A DNA stretch of 43,487 nt from the IMG/VR virus record IMGVR_UViG_3300036760_000354, positions 1 to 43,487 of that record; one strand, written 5' to 3'. The notes below the pieces were generated by a model. That model saw nothing but the letters and a program-made list of their open reading frames with translations. It was not told the DNA's origin and did no database searches. The stretch's first letter is position 1. Each line of letters starts with the position of its first letter. The translations under genes were made by a program, and so were the position numbers. Below, in pieces: positions 1 through 7,602 of the stretch. The DNA is from a virus.

Positions 1-505
1 CGAGCGTGTTCTCGGCGGCGAGCCGGATCGCCTTGTCGGCCGGGATGCCCTGCGCGAAGTACGCCTGCGCGACGATCGTCGCCTGCTCCCGGTCGAACTC
101 GCCGATCCCGACCCGCCCGGATGCCGGGTCGCCCTTGGCGATCCGGTCGAGCTCGCCGACGACCATCTCCTTGCCCTTCTCCTTCGCGACGTCGTTGAGG
201 ATCGGCTCGAACGGGGCGAAGCGCTCCTTGTAGAGCTGCTCCGCACGCTGGTTCGCGACGGTCTCCATGAACGCCCGGGCCTGCGCCGGGTCGGTCAGGT
301 TCGGCAGGTCGGGCGTGACGGGATCTCCGGTGTCGGTGTCCTCGGCGAGCGCGTCGAGGATCAGGCTCTGGAAGCCCATCACGTTCTGCCACTCCTCCTG
401 CGACGGCCCCTGCCAGCCTGCGGGTGGTGCCGGCGGGGTCGGGTCGGCACCGACGTCTCCGTCGAGAACCGTCTCGAACTCGAAGATCCTGTCCTTGTCG
501 CGCAT
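1..505 (-). CDS. Capsid scaffold-like protein, cut by the window start
   Basis: The gene starts at ATG 503-505 behind a GGAAGGAG ribosome site and runs off the left edge with no stop. The visible 168 residues are acidic and helical, with Pro-rich residues 19-28 and long predicted helices after residue 70, as in podoviral scaffolds; I recognise no catalytic motif. The leftover base at position 1 completes a Gly codon with the two bases at 43487-43486, so the gene probably continues at 43487-43444 and ends LAKSQTRGPSPVG, giving 182 residues. The next gene would then be the major capsid protein, the usual scaffold-capsid order. The scaffold role is inferred from position and composition, not from a recognised domain. 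Confidence 0.6.
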   Translation of the reverse strand, partial: MRDKDRIFEFETVLDGDVGADPTPPAPPAGWQGPSQEEWQNVMGFQSLILDALAEDTDTGDPVTPDLPNLTDPAQARAFMETVANQRAEQLYKERFAPFEPILNDVAKEKGKEMVVGELDRIAKGDPASGRVGIGEFDREQATIVAQAYFAQGIPADKAIRLAAENTL

Positions 506-538
506 GATGTGCTCCTTCCCCTGGTGGAGTGGTCTTTC

Positions 539-1519
539 CTAGTTGGCGGGCAGGCCCGTCTCGATCGCGTCGGTCAGGTAGTTCGACCAGACGTCGGTCG
601 CGTGGCCGGTGAACCCGCCGGCCGGGTCGAAGTCGGCGGCGGCGATGTTGAACACGTTGCGGACGATCGCGTTGCCCCCGGTGCCACCGCTCGTGACGAG
701 CCCCGGCGTCGTGGTCTTGACGACCACGTTGTCGGTGATCTCCCACGAGTTCCCGTTGAACGTGTCGATCCACTTCGCGTTGCCCTGGAAGCGGTTGCCC
801 TTGATCTGCCAACGGTACGAAGCGGCGATCCCCGCCCCAGCCGTATGCTTGATCGCGTAGTCGGTCAGGTCGTGGAACGAGCAGTCGTAGATGCCGACGT
901 TGTAGGCGCCGCCGGACGACTCGATCCCGTTCTTCCCGGACGCGAACCGGCAGCCGATGATCTCGGCGTGGGAGGCGTCACGTTCCGCGTTGCCTGCCCC
1001 GCCGTCCCGGAACAGCAGCACGGAGGCCGAGTTGGACGGTCCGGCGAAGAGGATGTTCACGAACCGCCAGCCCTGCTGCATCACCTTCACGAGCGGAGTG
1101 GTGGCCGCCTCGACGGCCGTGGTCGTCCAGGTGGCACCGTACTCGCTGCCGACCGGTGCGGCGTCCGCGTGCCTCGGCCGATTCGACGCACCCACGATCG
1201 TCACGTCGAACTTCTGCACCGGGCACGTCAGCTGCTCCTTCACCTTCCCGTAGAAGAACACGGTGTCTCCGGAGTCGAGCGACGTGAACGCCTTGCTCAT
1301 CGTCGCGAACGGCGAGTCCCAGGAGAGACCGGTGTTGCTCGTGTCGTCCCCGAGGTCGGGGTTGACGTACCAGAACGTGCCTCGGAAGCCGAGCCCGAGC
1401 GTGAGCTCCGCCTCGTTCTGCGCGTCGTCCTGCACGTAACCGATCGACACGCCCTTCCCCTCGAGGAAGTTGAGCCGGTTGAACGAGAACGTCTTGCCGC
1501 TGTTCTTGCGAATGTCCAT
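539..1519 (-). CDS. Parallel beta-helix virion protein
   Basis: This 326-residue protein has the short repeated turns of a right-handed parallel beta-helix (pectate-lyase-like fold), with runs such as ASHAEIIGCRFASG, YNVGIYDCSF and WQIKGNRFQGN between residues 150 and 290. Folds of this type form phage tailspikes, fibres or capsid decorations. The first 40 residues read like a virion-attachment segment. It starts at ATG 1517-1519 behind GGGAGGATC and ends in TAG. It lies between a small unknown gene and the scaffold, away from the fibre genes at 37-42 kb, so a decoration role is as possible as a spike role. No catalytic residues are recognisable. Confidence 0.6.
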   Translation of the reverse strand: MDIRKNSGKTFSFNRLNFLEGKGVSIGYVQDDAQNEAELTLGLGFRGTFWYVNPDLGDDTSNTGLSWDSPFATMSKAFTSLDSGDTVFFYGKVKEQLTCPVQKFDVTIVGASNRPRHADAAPVGSEYGATWTTTAVEAATTPLVKVMQQGWRFVNILFAGPSNSASVLLFRDGGAGNAERDASHAEIIGCRFASGKNGIESSGGAYNVGIYDCSFHDLTDYAIKHTAGAGIAASYRWQIKGNRFQGNAKWIDTFNGNSWEITDNVVVKTTTPGLVTSGGTGGNAIVRNVFNIAAADFDPAGGFTGHATDVWSNYLTDAIETGLPAN

Positions 1520-1531
1520 TTGATCCTCCCG

Positions 1532-1864
1532 TTACCCGTTGAAGACTTCGGTGACGAGGACCCGGACCACGACGTTCGCGAGGTTGTTCTCGCCGACCTG
1601 GACCTCGTCGAGGTCGCCGCCGTCGGCGCCGGCCTCGTACACCTTCAGCAGCTGGTCGGGATGGTCGAACGCGAAGACGTACCCGATCGGGTTCTGCTCG
1701 AAGCCGACCACGACGAGCATGTCGATCGTGGAGAGCAGCCCGCAGTCCTGCGGGTCGAGCGTCCAGCCGTCGGCCGGGTAGTCGGTGTCGAGCGTGATCT
1801 CCACGAGCCGTTCACGGCAGTTGCCGCGCGCGATCCGCTTCTTGATTGCGTAGGTCAGGGCCAT
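1532..1864 (-). CDS. Small structural-module protein of unknown function
   Basis: A 110-residue protein of mixed alpha/beta character. The centre (residues 45-75) holds hydrophobic strands such as MLVVVGFEQNPIGYVFAFD, and the C-terminus (NNLANVVVRVLVTEVF) is another strand. There is no signal peptide or cysteine motif. It is followed 12 bases later by the beta-helix gene and is probably co-transcribed with it. The stop is TAA, a minority in this late module. I do not recognise the family; its position suggests a capsid-associated or head-completion role. Confidence 0.6.
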   Translation of the reverse strand: MALTYAIKKRIARGNCRERLVEITLDTDYPADGWTLDPQDCGLLSTIDMLVVVGFEQNPIGYVFAFDHPDQLLKVYEAGADGGDLDEVQVGENNLANVVVRVLVTEVFNG

Positions 1865-1977
1865 CTGTGTCAGAGCTCCCTTCCGCTCAGAGTGATTCCA
1901 CGCTCACGAGGGTAGAGGAGATGCCGGATGTCACCCGTCCACCTCCGTTCTGCCACGGTTGAGCCGGGCGAGGGCGA

Positions 1978-2256
1978 TCACGAGTTAAGTTCCTTCCGGA
2001 TGAGCGCGGCGCAGACACGGACGACGAGCCGCGCAGCGTTGTCCTTCTGCCCGGCCGTGAGTCCCGCCCAGTTCGTGTCAGCCTGCTCCAACAGCGCGAG
2101 CGCGGCTATCAGTTTGCCGTTGAGCGCGTCGGAATCGCGCGACTGCACGCCTGCTTTCGCCTCGAAGATCGAGCGGGTCGTCGCGTTGTCGAAGCTGTAG
2201 ACGTGCTCGATGTAGTCGCCACGGTCAACATCAACGAGTGAGGTTTGGGCGGGCAT
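1978..2256 (-). CDS. Small helical protein of unknown function
   Basis: This 92-residue protein is probably largely helical, with Ala/Leu-rich segments at residues 46-60 and 70-88. It starts at ATG 2254-2256, directly against the TAG stop of the preceding gene (TAG then ATG with no base between), so reinitiation by the terminating ribosome is likely. Downstream there are 113 bases before the next gene, holding no feature I can name with confidence. The family is not recognised. Confidence 0.6.
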   Translation of the reverse strand: MPAQTSLVDVDRGDYIEHVYSFDNATTRSIFEAKAGVQSRDSDALNGKLIAALALLEQADTNWAGLTAGQKDNAARLVVRVCAALIRKELNS

Positions 2257-3243
2257 CTAATAGAACCCGATGTACTGGCCGTTAGCCAAAGAGGTCATTG
2301 TGAGCGAGTTGCCGACCGCCGGCAGATCCGTTTGTCCAGCCCAGGAAAAGCTCGGAGTGACGTTTCCGCCAACCGCTCCCGAACCCGCTAGGCCCGAAGT
2401 ACGATTCAGCGTAGGCTGCGTCGTTCCCCAGGTGCCGTTGACGACGAAACACGCGAAATAACCGCCGTCTGCGAGCACAGTGTATGGGGCGGTCAGGGCT
2501 CCGAGCACGCCGCCGACCGGCCAACTAGCGGCAGCATTGATGTTGCCGCTCAGCGCGAGAATCACCCCCGCCGAGTTGGCAATCCCAAAGCGGGCGGTAG
2601 TCGGCGCGGTTCCCGCTGCCGCTACAGCCGACCGCAACAGAATCCCGGTGACAACATCGCCCGCCCGGAGTCCGAGAAGGTAGCCGAAAACCACCTGCGA
2701 TGTAGGAGCATTGCTAGAGGTGGCGACGTATGGGGGGTAATTTTCGCTGATCACCCCCGCCGCAGTCTGCGCGAGCTGCGAGCGTGCCACCACCCGCGTC
2801 CAAGTCCCCGGCGACCCGGCCGTCACACAAACGAAGACCGTGCCGTTCAAGGCGACAACAAAGTCCCCAGCAGCGAACGTGCCCGTGGTCGGGGCAACCG
2901 AGGCGACGCCACCGACATAGCGCGTGGCGGAGACGGCACCCGTCAGGGCGCGTGGCAAACCGACCGCCGCGTCCAACTCGGCCTGCGTCGCAAGGTCTGT
3001 CCAGACCATCGCGCCCAAGCCTGCGTCGTAGACCCAGCCCTTGCCGGTGCCCGCCGACCCGCTAAGAGGGAGGCTGCCGGTGCCGGAGACACCGATCGTG
3101 ACGTCGACCTCCTCGTTGGCCGGGTCGTCGGCGACCTCGATCGAGGCGTTCGCGCCCGCGATCAGGTTGAGGGTGCGCCGGTCACCGCCGAGGACGGAGG
3201 CGAGCGCGACGCGGGTGCGCTCACCAGGCTCGAAGCGCGGCAT
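2257..3243 (-). CDS. Fibre-like or minor tail protein
   Basis: A 328-residue protein rich in Gly, Ala, Thr and Ser. The first 30 residues look like an attachment segment; residues 55-100 are Gly-rich with GSAGTGKGWVYDAGLGAMVW, a pattern common in phage fibre and appendage proteins. Residues 170-328 form a beta-rich, jelly-roll-like C-terminal region ending ANGQYIGFY, plausibly a receptor-binding or trimerising head. It overlaps the preceding small gene by 23 bases and ends in TAG joined directly to the next ATG. A receptor-binding role is inferred; I see no carbohydrate-binding signature. Confidence 0.55.
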   Translation of the reverse strand: MPRFEPGERTRVALASVLGGDRRTLNLIAGANASIEVADDPANEEVDVTIGVSGTGSLPLSGSAGTGKGWVYDAGLGAMVWTDLATQAELDAAVGLPRALTGAVSATRYVGGVASVAPTTGTFAAGDFVVALNGTVFVCVTAGSPGTWTRVVARSQLAQTAAGVISENYPPYVATSSNAPTSQVVFGYLLGLRAGDVVTGILLRSAVAAAGTAPTTARFGIANSAGVILALSGNINAAASWPVGGVLGALTAPYTVLADGGYFACFVVNGTWGTTQPTLNRTSGLAGSGAVGGNVTPSFSWAGQTDLPAVGNSLTMTSLANGQYIGFY

Positions 3244-3472
3244 CCACGATCCAGTCGAGAGCGAGGGCGACCACCACGGCGGCTTCGAGGACCCGCAGGC
3301 GTGCCCGGCCGGGAGGCATGACCGGCGGCACGATCAACGGGGGCGGGGCGGGCAGGTGCATGGGGGCGGGCTGCCGGAGCGACTTGCCGGTGACATGTGC
3401 GATCTCGCTGCCGTCGTCGAGGGTCTCCAGGACGACCCCCGGCCGGTCGGCGCCCATCCGAAGATGCGGCAT
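3221..3472 (-). CDS. Small protein with one membrane segment
   Basis: An 83-residue protein. Residues 33-55 are proline-rich (PAPMHLPAPPPLIVPPVMPP), followed by a hydrophobic helix at about residues 59-80 (LRVLEAAVVVALALDWIVDA). It begins four bases after the stop of the preceding gene and overlaps the following fibre-like gene by 23 bases. Coding is supported by the tight spacing and G/C third positions. A single terminal membrane helix in the structural module could anchor a virion component; function is unknown. Confidence 0.45.
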   Translation of the reverse strand: MPHLRMGADRPGVVLETLDDGSEIAHVTGKSLRQPAPMHLPAPPPLIVPPVMPPGRARLRVLEAAVVVALALDWIVDAALRAW

Positions 3473-3476
3473 GCGG

Positions 3477-3794
3477 CTAGACCCCGTAGAAGGCGATGTG
3501 GAGTGTCGCGTCCGCTGTCTTGCGGATGAACTCGATCATGTTCAGGTTGCCGTCGTACTCCAATGTCACCCCGGACGAGAGCACGATCCCTTCGGTGGCG
3601 GCCGGTGATGTCCCGTCGTCGCGCCAGCGGACGTCGTTCGCCTCGCACGAGATCAGGGCGATCACCGATCCGCGCGGCACCCCGACCTGGGTGGCGTCGG
3701 CAGGGTCTTCGGCGTCCGCGAGGGAAACAACCGCGGTCGAGACGGCGAGCTCCCGGTAGCCGAGCGGGCGGGTCTTGGTGTGGACTGCTCCCAT
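3477..3794 (-). CDS. Small beta-rich phage structural protein
   Basis: A 105-residue protein with strands alternating with short turns and the segment ANDVRWRDDGTSPAATEG (residues 52-69). Similar RWRDDG-type small proteins recur near portal genes of many tailed phages, where they are usually called hypothetical or head-associated. It lies just downstream of the portal gene and ends in TAG. A minor capsid or decoration role is inferred from location only. Confidence 0.6.
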   Translation of the reverse strand: MGAVHTKTRPLGYRELAVSTAVVSLADAEDPADATQVGVPRGSVIALISCEANDVRWRDDGTSPAATEGIVLSSGVTLEYDGNLNMIEFIRKTADATLHIAFYGV

Positions 3795-3825
3795 GCGCGA
3801 GACGGTAGCCCGAACGTCGGACGGA

Positions 3826-5979
3826 CTACTTGCCGCCCTCCGTCATCTGCTGGCCGGCGCCGCCCATCAGCGCCATCATCATCGGGTCGAGTCCCTGCCC
3901 GGCGTTCGCGGCCATCGCCTGCGGCCCGCCGAGCGCGCCCATGTCGCCCTGCATCCCCGGCACGCTCGTCACGAGCTGCTGCTGCGACTGCATCCCCTGC
4001 TGGTGCGCGGCCATGTGCATCTGCACCTGCGACGCGACCTCCGGCCGGCCGAAGATGACCGCCTGCTGCAACGCGAGCTGATGCTCCTCCATGTGCAGGA
4101 CGTGATCGTCGAGCGGGCTGACCGTCGCGGGCATCCCCTGCGCCATCAGCATGTTCTCGAGCTGCGCCTTCTCCTTCTGCAAGGTGTTCACGTCCTCCGG
4201 GAACGGCAGCGCCTTCCCGGCGTTCAAGCTGTCCATCAGCCACTGCATCCCGAGCGGCCTGCCGCTCGACACCGACCGGTCGTAGATGTCGAAGATCTTC
4301 TGGATCTCCGCGGCCTGCGACCGGGGTGCGGGCGCGCCCTTCCCGTACCGGAAGTACACGTCGTCGGGAAGCTGGGCGGCGTTGTAGACGAACGCCTGCG
4401 TCTCGTTGTCGGGGCCGGAGAGCGTGACGTGCTTGTCGGTCGGCCAGTAGCGCTTCATGCAGAACGCGGTGTAGCGGCTCATCTCGACGAGCGAGCCGCG
4501 GAAGCGGGCCATGATCGGGCCGACCCTGCGGTCGTCCTGCTCGGCCTGCAGCGCGAACGCCGCGTAGGCGGTGACGCCGCGCATCGCCTCGCTGTTGACA
4601 GGGTCACGGAAGCCCATCACCTTCTCCATGTCGGCGTCGTTCATCTCGACCTCCGCGCTGATCCACGGGCCGGGCGACACCCCCGACGTTTCGGTCGGCA
4701 TGTCCGCCGCGGCCTTCACCTCGATCAGCTCCATGATCTTCCCGACCGGCAGGTTCGACTCCGACAGGGACCCCTTGCGGGCGTACACCCGGCCGAGGTT
4801 CTTGTCTTTCATTTCGATGTACTGGGAGCGCGCCCGGTTCCGCTGCCTCTGCGGGCCAACGCCGGGCTCGACAAGACCGAGCGACCAGAAGCGGCGGGGC
4901 AGCCGGTGGTAGTGGAAGAACGCGATCCCGACGCGGGGCTCGCCGCCGACGGTGACCGGCAGCTCCTCCCGGTGGGCGAGCAGCCTGTCCTGCGACCAGA
5001 CGACGGTGCGGCCGGCCGGGTACTCCGGGCAGGGCGGCTCGAACATCGACGAGAGCAGCGTCATGTCCCGCAGCTTCGCGGTGCCGCCCAACGGGTCCTC
5101 GGAGCTCGACACCTCCCGGTCGCCGATCAGGTCGACCGACTGCACATCCTGCTCGGACAAACCCTGGGCTGCTTCTCCGTAGGCGTTGCGGACCTCGCTC
5201 AGAAGCACCGGCCGCTCAATGATGATCCATGGGAAGTCACGCTCGCGCGGGACACCGGGCGGCGGCAGGATGTTGAAGGGGGACAGGACGTCCCATTCGA
5301 TCTTCCCCTCCCACGAGTTCTTGAACTGCACCGACGGGTCGCGCGCGTTGATCTTCTCCATCAGGTCGCCGTAGCCGGGATCGGACTCGTTGACGCTGAT
5401 GATCCGGCCGTTCTCGTCGACGGGCACCTCACCGAGGAACTTGCCGCGTGTCGAGTTGAACAGCACCCGGCCGGCGCAGGTGCCGTACGCGAGCATCTCC
5501 GTGAGGATGTCGTCGATCACTTCCTGCGCGCCGATCTCCTCCTCCCAGGCGTACTCGAAGGCCGTGACCGAGTGCTTCGTGAACTGCTGCGCCTCGAAGT
5601 CGGGGCGGGCGAACTCGATGTTTGGCATGAAGTTGTCGTCGTACAGCTTCCCCTTCGCCGTGTTGAAGAACTGGGTGAGCACGTTCACGGTGTGCCGCTC
5701 CCGCTTGCGGACGTTGCGCTCCTCCACGACCCGGCCGGTGCGCCTGGTGATCCCGACCCACTGGCGTCCGGCGAGGAACGACTGGCAGAGCCTCCACATC
5801 GGCTCGTAGCGGCGGCGGTCGTCGCGGGCGGCACGGCGCCGCTCCTGCATCTCCGTGACGATCTGCTCCTCGCTCACCCTCCTGCCGCCCGAGGTGGTGA
5901 TCTGCTCTCGCGCCTGGTAGGCGCGCGGGTCCACCCCTTCGACGGAGTCGCGGAGCGCGTCGTAGGCGTACACGCCCAT
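3826..5979 (-). CDS. Portal protein, P22-like podoviral type
   Basis: This 717-residue protein has the size and layout of podoviral (P22 gp1-type) portals, the dodecameric ring through which DNA enters and leaves the head. Visible signs are the N-terminal RRYEPMWRLCQSFLAGRQW, the core KLYDDNFMPNIEFARP, the segment IEWDVLSPFNILPPPG, and a long Gln/Met-rich helical C-terminus (residues 590-700) typical of the barrel region. The C-terminal 40 residues are low-complexity Gly/Ala/Met. It starts at ATG 5977-5979, abutting the TAG of the small upstream gene. Together with terminase and the nozzle-type protein it supports a short-tailed virion. Confidence 0.9.
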   Translation of the reverse strand: MGVYAYDALRDSVEGVDPRAYQAREQITTSGGRRVSEEQIVTEMQERRRAARDDRRRYEPMWRLCQSFLAGRQWVGITRRTGRVVEERNVRKRERHTVNVLTQFFNTAKGKLYDDNFMPNIEFARPDFEAQQFTKHSVTAFEYAWEEEIGAQEVIDDILTEMLAYGTCAGRVLFNSTRGKFLGEVPVDENGRIISVNESDPGYGDLMEKINARDPSVQFKNSWEGKIEWDVLSPFNILPPPGVPRERDFPWIIIERPVLLSEVRNAYGEAAQGLSEQDVQSVDLIGDREVSSSEDPLGGTAKLRDMTLLSSMFEPPCPEYPAGRTVVWSQDRLLAHREELPVTVGGEPRVGIAFFHYHRLPRRFWSLGLVEPGVGPQRQRNRARSQYIEMKDKNLGRVYARKGSLSESNLPVGKIMELIEVKAAADMPTETSGVSPGPWISAEVEMNDADMEKVMGFRDPVNSEAMRGVTAYAAFALQAEQDDRRVGPIMARFRGSLVEMSRYTAFCMKRYWPTDKHVTLSGPDNETQAFVYNAAQLPDDVYFRYGKGAPAPRSQAAEIQKIFDIYDRSVSSGRPLGMQWLMDSLNAGKALPFPEDVNTLQKEKAQLENMLMAQGMPATVSPLDDHVLHMEEHQLALQQAVIFGRPEVASQVQMHMAAHQQGMQSQQQLVTSVPGMQGDMGALGGPQAMAANAGQGLDPMMMALMGGAGQQMTEGGK

Positions 5980-6156
5980 CTAGCCTCGGCTTCCCTTGCG
6001 CGGGGTCTCGCCGTGCGGGCCCATCATCGACGCCTTGCAGATCTTGATGGCCGCCACCTTGCCATGCCCGTCTTGCATGACGCGCTTCACGCAACGCTCC
6101 ATCCTGGCGTCCATCTCGGCGTCCTCGCCCATGCTCTTCGGCATCCCGTACGGCAC
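5980..6156 (-). CDS. Small phage protein with conserved GHGK-ICKAS motif
   Basis: A 58-residue protein reading MPYGMPKSMGEDAEM at the start and HGKVAAIKICKAS in the middle. Peptides of this pattern (a CV-x-VM-x-GH-x-K-x-AI-x-IC-x-AS helix-turn-helix-like unit) occur near capsid and portal genes of many uncultured tailed phages; their role is unknown. The start chosen is GTG 6154-6156, directly after the TAG of the upstream gene, because zero-gap TAG-start junctions are the rule here; ATG 6142-6144 is the alternative. It ends with TAG joined to the portal ATG. Confidence 0.7.
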   Translation of the reverse strand: MPYGMPKSMGEDAEMDARMERCVKRVMQDGHGKVAAIKICKASMMGPHGETPRKGSRG

Positions 6157-6309
6157 CTAGACCCTGGCCTTCTCGCACCCGACGCACATCGTCGCGCCCG
6201 AGGCCGCCCGGTCCTGCGCGACGAACCCGCCGCACTCCTCGCAACGGTCAACGTCCGGGCGCTTCCGTTTGCAGCCCGCGTTCGTGGCGCCGTTCCAGAC
6301 CTTCACCAT
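6157..6309 (-). CDS. Small zinc-ribbon protein
   Basis: A 50-residue basic protein with two Cys pairs, CEEC (residues 23-26) and CVGC (residues 42-45), spaced as in a zinc ribbon, plus a further Cys at 13. The start ATG 6307-6309 abuts the TAG stop of the gene before it, and its own TAG abuts the next start, so three genes in a row are joined stop-to-start. Such small ribbons often bind nucleic acid or a protein partner; its place between a membrane protein and the portal does not settle its function. Confidence 0.7.
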   Translation of the reverse strand: MVKVWNGATNAGCKRKRPDVDRCEECGGFVAQDRAASGATMCVGCEKARV

Positions 6310-6639
6310 CTAGAACACCGCCCCCTCGGTCTCCTCGAGCGGCTCGAGCTCGGGGAGCTCGCCGATGTATGAGAGGTCGTAGTCGAGCTCTTCCCCGTCC
6401 TCCTTGGACGGCTCGCGCGCGGGCTCCGGCTCGGCGGGCGGCTCCGCCCACGGCTTGTCGTAGGCGTGCGCGAGACGGTCGAGCAGCATGTCCTCCCGGT
6501 ACTCCCGCAGCCGCGCCTGCCTGTCCGACTCACGGATCAGACGGCCGGCGCTCAGGCGTTCCGCGTGGACGAGCGCGACCGCGCACGCGAGCACCGCCGC
6601 GAACGCGAAGCAGACGGTGATGATGGCGATGGTCAGCAT
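6310..6639 (-). CDS. Single-pass membrane protein with acidic tail
   Basis: A 109-residue protein with an N-terminal hydrophobic helix at residues 2-26 (LTIAIITVCFAFAAVLACAVAL), a basic middle with RxxR motifs (residues 36-50), and a strongly acidic, Pro-rich C-terminus (residues 64-109). The N-terminus fits an uncleaved signal anchor. The stop TAG is joined to the next ATG. A late gene of this shape might act in lysis or at the membrane during infection, but I do not recognise the family. Confidence 0.6.
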   Translation of the reverse strand: MLTIAIITVCFAFAAVLACAVALVHAERLSAGRLIRESDRQARLREYREDMLLDRLAHAYDKPWAEPPAEPEPAREPSKEDGEELDYDLSYIGELPELEPLEETEGAVF

Positions 6640-6690
6640 GGCTACCCCCTGGTCACGGTTCCGTGTGGATCATGCCCGCCCGAACGGACG

Positions 6691-6861
6691 TTACCGCCGT
6701 CGCATCTGCATCAGCATCTGCGCGAGCAAAGGCCGCGCGCGTGCCTTCGCGGGGGGTGTCCTGCGCGGCGCCGCCGACGGGACCTTGCGGACACCCGGGG
6801 CGGCGAGCGCGTGCAGCCCCGCCCGCAGCAGCTTCTTGTGCCTGCCGCCGTCATGCGACAA
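6691..6861 (-). CDS. Small highly basic protein with TTG start
   Basis: A 56-residue Arg/Lys-rich protein, MSHDGGRHKKLLRAGLHALA at the start and LLAQMLMQMRRR at the end, ending in TAA. No ATG fits; the best start is TTG 6859-6861 behind AGGGGG at six bases' spacing. It overlaps the 3' end of the HNH gene by 11 bases. The codons have strong G/C third positions, unlike the HNH gene, which suggests this is an original phage gene whose upstream region was replaced when the HNH gene arrived. Function is unknown; nucleic-acid binding would fit the charge. Confidence 0.5.
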   Translation of the reverse strand: MSHDGGRHKKLLRAGLHALAAPGVRKVPSAAPRRTPPAKARARPLLAQMLMQMRRR

Positions 6862-7276
6862 GAGGCACCCCCTGAGTTCGGCGACTTCGACTCCGCTCTA
6901 CTTCGCACAGTCGGCATCGGCGTCTTCCGCGATCAGCCGTTAGGTTCTCGGCAACGAGAGCATGTCCCTTGTTGCATCGCAACCTCCTAGCATGGCGAGC
7001 CGCTGGACTTTCTCCACGAAGAACATTCTCTCTGTGCGTGACTGCCTCAAGATGAGCGGGGTTGACGCAGGAATGGCTCCGGCAGAGATGGTCGATCTCA
7101 GTTGGGTAGTAGCCGTGATGGAGGAAGTACGAAAAGCGATGTGCGAACTCGATCTTCCTATCAACGTTGAAGCGCCCGTAGCCGCTGAAGCTACGGCATC
7201 CCAGCCATTCCCAGCAGTCGCCGATGGTGACTTGGACCTTCGACCAGAATCTGTCTTCGGTCGGCTGACGGCTCAC
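6851..7276 (-). CDS. Free-standing HNH homing endonuclease
   Basis: A 141-residue HNH_3-type nuclease with the family marks CWEWLG (residues 21-26), YGRFNVDRKIEFAHRFSY, the core EIDHLCRSHSCVNPAHLEAVT (His-Asn-His) and ENVLRG, followed by a C-terminal zinc ribbon (CNKGHAL, CRLCE). Enzymes of this group nick or cut DNA at specific sites and spread their own genes. Base composition is clearly more A+T-rich than in the flanking genes, a sign of recent arrival. It overlaps the gene before it by four bases (ATGA) and sits between terminase and portal, a common site for such insertions. Confidence 0.88.
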   Translation of the reverse strand: MSRQPTEDRFWSKVQVTIGDCWEWLGCRSFSGYGRFNVDRKIEFAHRFSYFLHHGYYPTEIDHLCRSHSCVNPAHLEAVTHRENVLRGESPAARHARRLRCNKGHALVAENLTADRGRRRCRLCEVERSRSRRTQGVPLVA

Positions 7277-7587
7277 GACAGCGCCCCGGCCACACCGGCA
7301 CGGATCGAGTCGAGATGGCTCTCGAGCGTGCGCTGTGCCTCCTCGGCGGCGACCGTGCGCCGCTCCAGACTGCGGCGTCCTGCCGGGGTGAGCCCGCCGA
7401 TCGCCTGTGTGATCGCGCCGGCGCAGCCGGTCTCCCGGCGTCCCGCCGCCTGCGGCGCGCAGAGCAGGATGATCCGGCCGGTCGGATCGAAGGTCTGCAA
7501 GTTGACAAACGGACCTTCATGAGAGTGACAGCAATAGCAACTTTTTGGACTAACCTCGGGGTTGGTCTGAAGCATGAACTCGGGCAT
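7273..7587 (-). CDS. Small Cys-motif protein next to terminase
   Basis: A 104-residue protein. The N-terminal half has CYCCHSHEGPFVNLQTFDPTG and a later Cys (residues 17-43), resembling a small zinc knuckle family seen in actinobacterial phages (CYCC-x-SHEGPFV). Residues 64-104 form an amphipathic Arg/Glu-rich helix. It starts 15 bases after the terminase stop and ends overlapping the HNH start by four bases. The role is unknown; the conserved place beside terminase suggests a structural or packaging accessory. Confidence 0.65.
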   Translation of the reverse strand: MPEFMLQTNPEVSPKSCYCCHSHEGPFVNLQTFDPTGRIILLCAPQAAGRRETGCAGAITQAIGGLTPAGRRSLERRTVAAEEAQRTLESHLDSIRAGVAGALS

Positions 7588-7602
7588 CGGGGCCTCCCCT
7601 GG

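Noticed and set aside
3775-6372. 865-codon open frame on the plus strand
   Set aside because: It lies opposite the portal gene and neighbours, has no ribosome site, and its product is an Arg/His/Leu-rich low-complexity string typical of antisense frames in high-GC DNA.
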